Under the pieces are notes generated by a model, which had not been told where the DNA came from, ran no database searches, and saw only the letters and a list, made by a program, of their open reading frames with translations. This document shows, piece after piece, positions 1 through 5,418 of a DNA stretch of 32,871 nucleotides (positions within the stretch are counted from its first letter, which is position 1; each line of letters begins with the position of its first letter). The position numbers and the translations under genes were made by a program. The stretch is from an uncultured Collinsella sp. GTDB lineage: Bacteria; Actinomycetota; Coriobacteriia; Coriobacteriales; Coriobacteriaceae. Location: positions 1 to 32,871 of the forward strand of contig CABSDO010000010.1 in NCBI GenBank assembly GCA_902476475.1, read 5' to 3'.

Positions 1-576
1 GCCGCCCTCGCCGAGCAGCTCGGCTGCCGGGTCGGTGCAAAAACCGTGCGTGCCGAGCGTGCCATCGTCGGTGCACACGTTAACCGTGGCGCCCAGCGCG
101 CGGAACTCGTCGATGCCCACGGCCTTGGAAGCGGTGCCAAAGCCCAGGCACACGTCCACATCAACACTCTGCTCGGCAAGCATGCCGGCAAGGCACAGCA
201 CAGGCGGAACGCCGATGCCACCGGCGACGAGCAGGGCCTTCCTGGTGCCCTCGGGTACCATCCAGCCACGGCCACCGGGGCCCAGCAGGTTAGAGGTGGA
301 GCCAGGGCCCATCTGGGACAAACGACGAGTATCGTCGCCCACGACGGCGTACCACAGCTCGACGGTACCGGCCTCGGCGTCGGCGCGATAGAAGCTCAAG
401 GGCACGCGAAGCAGAGAGGAAGCATCGCCGGGCACGGCGATGTTCACAAACTGACCGGGCTTGAGCGCACTTGCAAGCTTGGGGGCCGAGATGACGAGCG
501 AGAAGATGCCGTCGGCGATCTCCCGGTTCGAGACGACCTCGAAGTCGTGCATGCGTGCAGTGGAAGGTGTGGGCAT
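1..576 (-). CDS. pyrK: Dihydroorotate dehydrogenase B, electron transfer subunit (partial, 3' end outside window)
   Basis: PyrK is the FAD/[2Fe-2S] subunit that passes electrons from dihydroorotate oxidation in PyrD to NAD+. 192 codons are visible and the frame runs open off position 1. Translation from the ATG at 576 gives MPTPSTARMHDFEVVSNREI, then the ferredoxin-reductase-like FAD fold: FAD motif LRVPLSFYR near residue 57 and nucleotide motif AGGIGVPP near residue 117. The C-terminal cluster cysteines lie outside the window. The start is chosen because GGAG lies 5 nt upstream; an ATG at 552 is the alternative. It is last of the visible pyr genes, 92 nt after pyrC, and pyrD would be expected next. 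The pyr context separates it from other ferredoxin reductases. Confidence 0.9.
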   Translation of the reverse strand, partial: MPTPSTARMHDFEVVSNREIADGIFSLVISAPKLASALKPGQFVNIAVPGDASSLLRVPLSFYRADAEAGTVELWYAVVGDDTRRLSQMGPGSTSNLLGPGGRGWMVPEGTRKALLVAGGIGVPPVLCLAGMLAEQSVDVDVCLGFGTASKAVGIDEFRALGATVNVCTDDGTLGTHGFCTDPAAELLGEGG

Positions 577-607
577 AGACGCTCCAATCCCCCATGCGGT
601 TGCATGG

Positions 608-648
608 TCAAAACGAACAGAAAGCGCGGCACCGCAAGGGCACCGCGC
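608..648 (-). terminator. Candidate intercistronic hairpin between pyrC and pyrK
   Basis: On the minus strand a 10-bp stem (arms 639-648 and 624-633, two G-U pairs, 5-nt loop) is followed by a U-rich but interrupted tract at 610-623. It could be a partial terminator lowering pyrK/pyrD expression, or an RNA processing site. The broken U-tract makes full termination doubtful. Confidence 0.4.
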
Positions 649-668
649 ACAAAAGCGATAAGGCTATG

Positions 669-1958
669 CTAGCAGATGCAGCCGTCGGCGAGCGTCTGCT
701 TACCGCCGACAAACACATCGGTGGCACGACCGGTAAGCGTGCGGCCGGCAAAACCGGAGTTCTCGGCGCGCGACTCGTAACCGTCCTCGCCGACCGTCCA
801 GGTGGCAGAGGGGTCGAACACGGTCAGGTCGGCAACGGAGCCCGCCTTGACCTGAACCTGGTCGAGGCCCAGAATCTCACGCGGCTTGATGGCCATAAGC
901 TCGACCATGCGGCCCATGCTCATCTTGCCCGTGTTGACCAGCTCGGTGAGTACGAGTGACAGCGAGGTCTCGAGGCCGATCATGCCAAAGGGCGCAAGCT
1001 CGAACTCGCGGGCCTTCTCCCACGGGGTGTGGGGAGCGTGATCGGTGACGATAGCGTCGACGGTGCCGTCGATGACGCCCTGACGGATGGCCTCGGCATC
1101 TTCCTCGGTACGCAGCGGCGGATTGACCTTGAGCGAGGTGTTGTAGGTCTCGTCCAGGTCGTTCTCGGTCAGGAACATGTGGTGCGGGGTAGCCTCGCAG
1201 GTAACCTGAACGCCAGCGGCCTTACCGGCACGCACGATCTCCAGGCCATGGGCGGTGGAGATGTGCTGGATGTGCAGCTTGGCACCGGTCAGCTTGGCGA
1301 TCTCGATGTCGCGGGCGATCTGGAGCTCCTCGCCGGCAGCCGGCCAACCCTCGAGGGCCAGACGGGTCGAGACCTTGCCCTCGTTGATCTGGCCATGGCC
1401 GACCAGATCCTCGTCCTGGCAGTGACTCATGAAGACCTTGCCGAACATCTTGCCGTAGTCCATGCAGCGACGGAGCATGCCCGCGCCCTGCACGCCGCGA
1501 CCGTCATCGGTGAAGGCGACGGCGCCGTGGGCGACCATATCGCCCATCTCGGACATGGCCTCGCCCTTTAGACCGCGGGTCATGGCGCCCGACGGATAGA
1601 CGCGGCAGTGGCCGACCTCGGCAGCACGGGACTTGACGAACTCCACGACGGTACCGTTATCGGTGACGGGATCGGTGTTGGGCATGGAGCACACGCCGGT
1701 AAAGCCGCCCTTGGCAGCTGCGCGGGTACCGCTCTCGATGTCCTCTTTGACCTCGTAGCCGGGCTCGCGAAGGTGAACGTGCATATCCACCAGGCCGGGG
1801 ACGAGGTACTTGCCGGAAAGGTCGCGGACCTCGGCTCCCTCGACGGTGAGATTCTCGCCGACCTCGGCGATCTTATCGCCGTCAATCAGGACGTCAACGA
1901 CACCGTCAAGCTCGACGGACGGGTCGACGACGTGGGCATTCTTAAGAAGCAAGGCCAT
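669..1958 (-). CDS. pyrC: Dihydroorotase (class I)
   Basis: Zinc amidohydrolase that cyclises carbamoyl-aspartate to dihydroorotate, third step of UMP synthesis; cytoplasmic. 429 residues, the usual class I length. Visible motifs: metal-binding HVHLREPG (His60, His62), ATPHHMFL in the middle, and VTDHAPH carrying the catalytic Asp. The ATG at 1958 is chosen because GGAGG sits 8 nt before it; a TTG at 1973 in the same frame overlaps that ribosome site. It overlaps the end of pyrB by 17 nt, so translation is probably coupled. Part of pyrRBCK, under the attenuator upstream of pyrR. Confidence 0.95.
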   Translation of the reverse strand: MALLLKNAHVVDPSVELDGVVDVLIDGDKIAEVGENLTVEGAEVRDLSGKYLVPGLVDMHVHLREPGYEVKEDIESGTRAAAKGGFTGVCSMPNTDPVTDNGTVVEFVKSRAAEVGHCRVYPSGAMTRGLKGEAMSEMGDMVAHGAVAFTDDGRGVQGAGMLRRCMDYGKMFGKVFMSHCQDEDLVGHGQINEGKVSTRLALEGWPAAGEELQIARDIEIAKLTGAKLHIQHISTAHGLEIVRAGKAAGVQVTCEATPHHMFLTENDLDETYNTSLKVNPPLRTEEDAEAIRQGVIDGTVDAIVTDHAPHTPWEKAREFELAPFGMIGLETSLSLVLTELVNTGKMSMGRMVELMAIKPREILGLDQVQVKAGSVADLTVFDPSATWTVGEDGYESRAENSGFAGRTLTGRATDVFVGGKQTLADGCIC

Positions 1959-2898
1959 TATCGGCACCTCCAAGCAGCAGATACAGGATAGCCATACGCA
2001 CGCAGATACCGGCGTAGACCTGCTCCAGGATGACGGAGCGTTGCGGGTGGTCGGCCATATAGGAGTCGAACTCGACGCCGCGGTTGATGGGGCCCGGGTG
2101 GCAGATGATCGCGTCGGGCTTCATGAGCTTCTCGCGGTCCTTGGTCAGGCCGAAGAGCTTGTGGTACTCGCGAATGGTCGGGAACGGGGCACCCTCGAGA
2201 CGCTCCTGCTGCACGCGCAGCATGTAGACGACGTCCAGCTCGGGCAGGACGGAATCGAGGTCGCTCGTCACGTGGTCGCAGCCCAGGACCTCGGGCGCCG
2301 GCGGCAGCAGCGTGCCGGGGGCGACGGCGTAGGTCTCGCAGCCCATGATCTTAAGGGCGGGGATCAGCGAGCCGCAAACGCGGGAGTGGGCGATATCGCC
2401 GACGACGGCGACCTTCAGACCGTGGAAGTCACCCTTGTGCTCCCAGATGGTGTACAGGTCGAGCAGGGCCTGCGTGGGATGGTTGTGCTTGCCGTCACCG
2501 GCGCAGATGACGCTTGCGGGCGAGTTCTGCGTGACGATGTAGGGAGCGCCGGCGTGCTTGTCGCGCACGACAATGCAGTCGATCTTATAAGCGTTGAGGG
2601 TCTCAACGGTGTCGACGAGGCTCTCGCCCTTGACCGTGGAGGTCGAGGAGCCACCAAAGTTAAGGCTGTCGGCCGAAAGACGCTTCTCGGCGAGCTCGAA
2701 GGAGCTACGGGTGCGCGTCGAGGGCTCGTTGAACATGTTGACGATGGTCTTGCCCTTGAGCGTGGGGACCTTCTTGATCGCACGCTCGTTGACCTCGGAG
2801 AACGCCTTGGCGGTCTCGAGGATGAGCTTGATGTCCTCTTCGGAGTACTCGGTAATGTCGATCAGGTGCTTATGGTTGAACGCCACGGTACTACTCAC
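1942..2898 (-). CDS. pyrB: Aspartate carbamoyltransferase catalytic chain
   Basis: Transfers the carbamoyl group from carbamoyl phosphate to L-aspartate, the committed step of pyrimidine synthesis. 318 residues. It has the carbamoyl-phosphate motif STRTR (residues 60-64) and HPTQ (140-143). No pyrI regulatory chain gene is adjacent, as usual in Gram-positive bacteria. Two GTG starts compete. The one at 2898 overlaps the pyrR stop by 8 nt, but the SD (GGGAGG) runs directly into it. The GTG at 2886, four codons in, has that SD 11 nt upstream and may be the true start. Translation is likely coupled to pyrR. Confidence 0.95.
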   Translation of the reverse strand: MSSTVAFNHKHLIDITEYSEEDIKLILETAKAFSEVNERAIKKVPTLKGKTIVNMFNEPSTRTRSSFELAEKRLSADSLNFGGSSTSTVKGESLVDTVETLNAYKIDCIVVRDKHAGAPYIVTQNSPASVICAGDGKHNHPTQALLDLYTIWEHKGDFHGLKVAVVGDIAHSRVCGSLIPALKIMGCETYAVAPGTLLPPAPEVLGCDHVTSDLDSVLPELDVVYMLRVQQERLEGAPFPTIREYHKLFGLTKDREKLMKPDAIICHPGPINRGVEFDSYMADHPQRSVILEQVYAGICVRMAILYLLLGGADNGLAS

Positions 2899-3475
2899 CT
2901 CCCAGCGGCGCGGAGCCCACGTGGGAACCCGGCGCGACGTCGTTAATCTCGACGGCGGTGTGGCCGTCGACTTCCTTCATATATAGGTGCACGTTCTCCT
3001 CATGCGACGAGGGAACGTTCTTGCCGACAAAGTCCGGCGAGATGGGGAGCTCGCGGTGGCCGCGGTCAACGAGGACTGCCAGCTCAATGCGGCTCGGACG
3101 GCCCAGGTCCATAACGGCGTCGAGAGCGGCGCGGATGGTACGGCCCGTATACAGGATGTCGTCCACCAGCACGACGCGCTTGCCGTCGACGCTGAAGGGA
3201 ATGTTGGTAGCGTGGATCGCGGGAGCGAAATTGGTCGCATAGTCATCGCGGTAGAAGCTGATGTCCAGGCTGCCGAGCGGAACGTCGACGCCCTCGATCT
3301 CCTTGATCTCCTCGGCGAGCTTCTTTGCCAGAAGGTCGCCGCGCGTGACGATGCCGACCAGAGCGAGGTCTTCACAGCCCTCGTTGCGCTCGAGAATCTC
3401 GTGCGCGATGCGGGTCATCGCTCGGTTGACGGCGGTCTCGTCCATGATGACCGCCTTGGGGGAAGTCGTGCCCAT
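2891..3475 (-). CDS. pyrR: PyrR: pyr operon RNA-binding attenuation protein / uracil phosphoribosyltransferase
   Basis: Phosphoribosyltransferase-fold protein that in Gram-positive bacteria binds pyr mRNA when UMP is high and favours termination; many members also convert uracil plus PRPP to UMP. 194 residues, typical length plus a short tail. The PRPP-binding motif VVLVDDILYTGRT is at residues 101-113. The ATG at 3475 follows GGAAGGAG at good spacing. It is the first gene of the operon, directly behind a leader with competing hairpins, which fits autoregulation. RNA binding is inferred from family and context. Confidence 0.93.
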   Translation of the reverse strand: MGTTSPKAVIMDETAVNRAMTRIAHEILERNEGCEDLALVGIVTRGDLLAKKLAEEIKEIEGVDVPLGSLDISFYRDDYATNFAPAIHATNIPFSVDGKRVVLVDDILYTGRTIRAALDAVMDLGRPSRIELAVLVDRGHRELPISPDFVGKNVPSSHEENVHLYMKEVDGHTAVEINDVAPGSHVGSAPLGGE

Positions 3476-3514
3476 CGATCTCCTTCCTCACATGTCTTGA
3501 CTGCTGACACAGTC

Positions 3515-3555
3515 AAAAAAATAGATGCCCGACCGCTCAAAGCGGACCAGACACC
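3515..3555 (-). terminator. Attenuator terminator in the pyr leader
   Basis: On the minus strand, arms 3541-3555 and 3524-3537 form a 14-bp stem with one bulged U and several G-U pairs around a UUG loop. UA and seven U residues (3515-3521) follow. This is a standard intrinsic terminator placed 40 nt before the pyrR start, so it must be bypassed for the operon to be transcribed. Confidence 0.8.
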
Positions 3556-3611
3556 CACAGGAAAGGCTGCTCTTTGACAGCTATGTAATTCCATGTGGGT
3601 ATCTCGTACCC
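3553..3611 (-). promoter_or_regulatory. pyr leader antiterminator and anti-antiterminator hairpins
   Basis: Two further pairings compete with the terminator. ACCCACA (3600-3594) pairs perfectly with TGTGGGT (3559-3553), and the second arm overlaps the 5' arm of the terminator. Upstream, GGGTA-CGAGA-TACCC (3611-3597) takes up the first arm. This three-hairpin order is that of a PyrR-type switch. The Bacillus PyrR-binding consensus (ARUCCNGNGAGGYU) is not evident. No convincing pyr promoter is seen; the best -10-like hexamer is TACACT at 3635-3630, with no good -35. Confidence 0.65.
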
Positions 3612-3728
3612 CTTTAATGGTCAAGGGATAGTGTAGCCAACCTCGAACTTAATTGCGAGCATAAATACAGAGCAATCCGTAAACGGAGCCCAATGCTCAA
3701 TAAACCTATATATATTTGTGGGACGAGC

Positions 3729-3757
3729 TTGAAAACGCACGCACGAGCTGGCATAAT
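3729..3757 (+). promoter_or_regulatory. Candidate upstream promoter for rpmB
   Basis: TTGAAA (3729-3734), a 17-bp spacer, and CATAAT (3752-3757) preceded by TGG. Transcription would start about 160 nt before rpmB. The rest of 3612-3926 shows no gene; it includes an AT-rich patch near 3706-3717. Confidence 0.5.
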
Positions 3758-3863
3758 CCCCTCTGCTGCACGCAAATCGGATCTACGTCCAGGGCCGTGG
3801 CGTGAGCACTATCGCCAAAAGAGAAATATCTCTGTGTAGATTACGCACAGGGAGCTGCTTCTG

Positions 3864-3872
3864 TGCTATAGT
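3864..3872 (+). promoter_or_regulatory. Candidate rpmB-proximal extended -10 promoter
   Basis: TGC-TATAGT is a near-consensus extended -10 element about 55 nt upstream of the rpmB start. No recognisable -35 hexamer lies at normal spacing, which extended -10 promoters tolerate. Confidence 0.55.
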
Positions 3873-3926
3873 TCAGGCTTGTTTGTTAACGCGACATGTT
3901 CGTTTGTCGCCCAAGGAGGGTCAGTT

Positions 3927-4115
3927 ATGTCCAAAGTTTGCGAAGTTTGCGGTAAGCTCCCCGTTGCCGGTCGCTCCATCAGCCACTCTCACCGCGTCAC
4001 TAACCGTAAGTTCCGCCCCAACATCCAGCGCGTCTACGTCGTCGTCGATGGTCACCGTCGCAAGATGAACGTTTGCTCCACCTGCCTCAAGTCCGGCAAG
4101 GTTGCGCGCTCCTAA
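3927..4115 (+). CDS. rpmB: 50S ribosomal protein L28
   Basis: Structural protein of the large ribosomal subunit, 62 residues. It has the CEVCG pair (Cys5, Cys8) and a CSTC pair (Cys50, Cys53), so it is the zinc-binding (C+) form; some bacteria keep a cysteine-free paralog for zinc starvation, none visible here. The ATG at 3927 is preceded by AAGGAGG at good spacing; an in-frame ATG at 3879 lacks such a site. Monocistronic: own promoter region and a strong terminator. Divergent from the pyr operon. Confidence 0.95.
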   Translation: MSKVCEVCGKLPVAGRSISHSHRVTNRKFRPNIQRVYVVVDGHRRKMNVCSTCLKSGKVARS

Positions 4116-4183
4116 ATAAGGTCTTACCAACAAGTACCTCGGACTCTCCGGGTCAAAGACCTCGCGTTCATATAGAACTTACC

Positions 4184-4216
4184 AAAGGCGTCCTCTCTTG
4201 TGGAGGGCGCCTTTTT
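4184..4216 (+). terminator. Intrinsic terminator of rpmB
   Basis: AAGGCGTCCTC and GAGGGCGCCTT form an 11-bp stem with one G-U pair and a 7-nt loop, running into TTTTT. The next element's left end starts 4 nt further on. Confidence 0.85.
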
Positions 4217-4219
4217 GCA

Positions 4220-4270
4220 CTCATTGGGGACAGACTTACATGAGTGTTTTCACGCATTGGGGACAGACAT
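4220..4270 (+). repeat. Left end repeat of RAYT element
   Basis: 51-bp copy holding two direct GGGGACAGAC motifs around a hairpin, ATGAGTG-TTTT-CACGCAT (imperfect here). It is nearly identical in inverted orientation to 5217-5267. Confidence 0.8.
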
Positions 4271-4311
4271 GACGTACGTATGCGGCGCACCGACTGACTC
4301 CGGCCCCTGCC

Positions 4312-5088
4312 TCACGCTGCATCCTTCCAGCCTGCAGTTGCCTTGGTCACGCTCGTGGCGCCGATACCGGTGATACGAGCAATTTGCTTAACCGTGAGAT
4401 GTGCCCGCCTGAGCCTCAGCAGGCAGGCATCGCGTTCGGGGCGTGGCAGGGCCTTGAGCAGCGCAGGATCTATGCTCGGCAGAACTTCGCGCGCAACGGA
4501 AAGGGCCTCCTCATCGGAGATCCGCCGGCGTGGAAGAACCTCCATTGCCCAGATGCGCCCAGCAACTTCCTCGAGATGCTCGCAATAGCAACGGGAGCCT
4601 CCGACAATATCGAGCATAGGGGCCGCATCACAGATGTCAAAGGGATCATAGCCCAGCTGATACGCCTTATAGCTTGACCAGCGGTACGCCTCGAGCGAGT
4701 CAAGCGCACCCTTCACGGGATTGAGATGGATATAATCGAGTAGCTGCACCGCCTGTGTGTCTGACTCAACCGCAACACGCGAATAGCGATTGTCAAACAG
4801 ATGGCCCGTTCTTCCCGTTTTCCCATTGAAATACTTAGCATACGCCGTCAGTGCGCACTGCATTGCCTTTGAAAGGTTGTCATATGGGTCATCAACCATC
4901 AAATGGAAGTGGTTGTCCATAAGGCACCAAGCCAACACTGCCACGTCATGGCGCGCAAACCTGTCCGAGATATCCGATAAGAAACGATAACGGTCGGAGT
5001 CATCTTCAAAAATAATCTGTTTGGAGTTGCCGCGGTCAAAGACGTGGTAATAGCCGGTGATCGAAACGGGGCGGGCGCATCGGGGCAT
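4312..5088 (-). CDS. REP-associated tyrosine transposase (Y1_Tnp, IS200-like)
   Basis: Single-strand DNA transposase of the HUH class that cuts at REP-type hairpins with a catalytic tyrosine. 258 residues. Visible: N-terminal YYHVFDRGN, the HUH motif in CLMDNHFHLMV, the region ALTAYAKYFNGKTGRTGHLF that likely holds the nucleophile Tyr, and the family signature DYIHLNPVKGAL followed by WSSYKAY. The last 30 residues (LTVKQIARITGIGATSVTKA) look like a helix-turn-helix, a tail common in larger RAYTs. The ATG at 5088 has AGGAG 5 nt upstream; a longer frame starts at 5103. The frame is intact, so it may be active. Which tyrosine is catalytic is inferred. Confidence 0.88.
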   Translation of the reverse strand: MPRCARPVSITGYYHVFDRGNSKQIIFEDDSDRYRFLSDISDRFARHDVAVLAWCLMDNHFHLMVDDPYDNLSKAMQCALTAYAKYFNGKTGRTGHLFDNRYSRVAVESDTQAVQLLDYIHLNPVKGALDSLEAYRWSSYKAYQLGYDPFDICDAAPMLDIVGGSRCYCEHLEEVAGRIWAMEVLPRRRISDEEALSVAREVLPSIDPALLKALPRPERDACLLRLRRAHLTVKQIARITGIGATSVTKATAGWKDAA

Positions 5089-5216
5089 AATCTCTCCTTT
5101 CAAAACTGTTCAGGCAACACCTAAAAGGAGAGAAGCAACGCGAAATGCTGAGCCTGCAACCTATTTATATCCAATAAGCGGCAATAACAGGCCCAGAACG
5201 GCAAAATGGTAAATCT

Positions 5217-5267
5217 ATGTCTGTCCCAAATGAGTGAAAGCACTCATGTAAGTCTGTCCCCAATGAG
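5217..5267 (-). repeat. Right end repeat of RAYT element
   Basis: Inverted copy of 4220-4270 with three differences. Here the internal hairpin is perfect (ATGAGTG-CTTT-CACTCAT read on the minus strand). Confidence 0.8.
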
Positions 5268-5298
5268 CGGGGCGATGCATTGAGCATAGTTTTAGTTG

Positions 5299-5324
5299 AA
5301 ACGGTTCATTTGATTGAAGCGTTT
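5299..5324. promoter_or_regulatory. Operator-like inverted repeat upstream of adhE
   Basis: AAACGGTTCA and TGAAGCGTTT are inverted arms with one mismatch around a 6-bp spacer. An overlapping small palindrome, TGAAACGGTTCA (5297-5308), has a central CG like LacI-family operators. It lies about 30 bp before the candidate -35. The regulator is unknown; it does not match the Rex consensus (TTGTGAA-N4-TTCACAA). Confidence 0.35.
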
Positions 5325-5350
5325 TAGTTTGTCTTTTACGGGAATCTGAC

Positions 5351-5378
5351 CGTTCACCGATTTATTTCTTGCTATCAT
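5351..5378 (+). promoter_or_regulatory. Candidate adhE promoter
   Basis: TATCAT (5373-5378) with a poor -35 (CGTTCA, 5351-5356) 16 bp upstream, giving a leader of about 33 nt. It is the only good -10 between the RAYT end and adhE. Confidence 0.35.
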
Positions 5379-5418
5379 GCATCTTGTAGGGTAAATCTCC
5401 GATCGCAAGGAGACACAA

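Larger units (their letters stand above)
4220..5267. mobile_element. RAYT (REP-associated tyrosine transposase) element with inverted ends
   Basis: A 1048-bp unit: a Y1/HUH transposase gene on the minus strand bounded by two 51-bp inverted copies matching at 48 of 51 positions (4220-4270 and 5217-5267). No target-site duplication is apparent, as expected for single-strand HUH transposition. It sits immediately after the rpmB terminator and before the adhE promoter, so it disrupts no gene. The boundaries are inferred from the repeats only. Confidence 0.7.

Noticed and set aside
3415..3624. A leader peptide starting ATG at 3595 in the pyr leader
   Set aside because: The frame does not stop before pyrR but runs through the terminator into pyrR, so it is not a translated attenuator of the usual type, and it has no SD.
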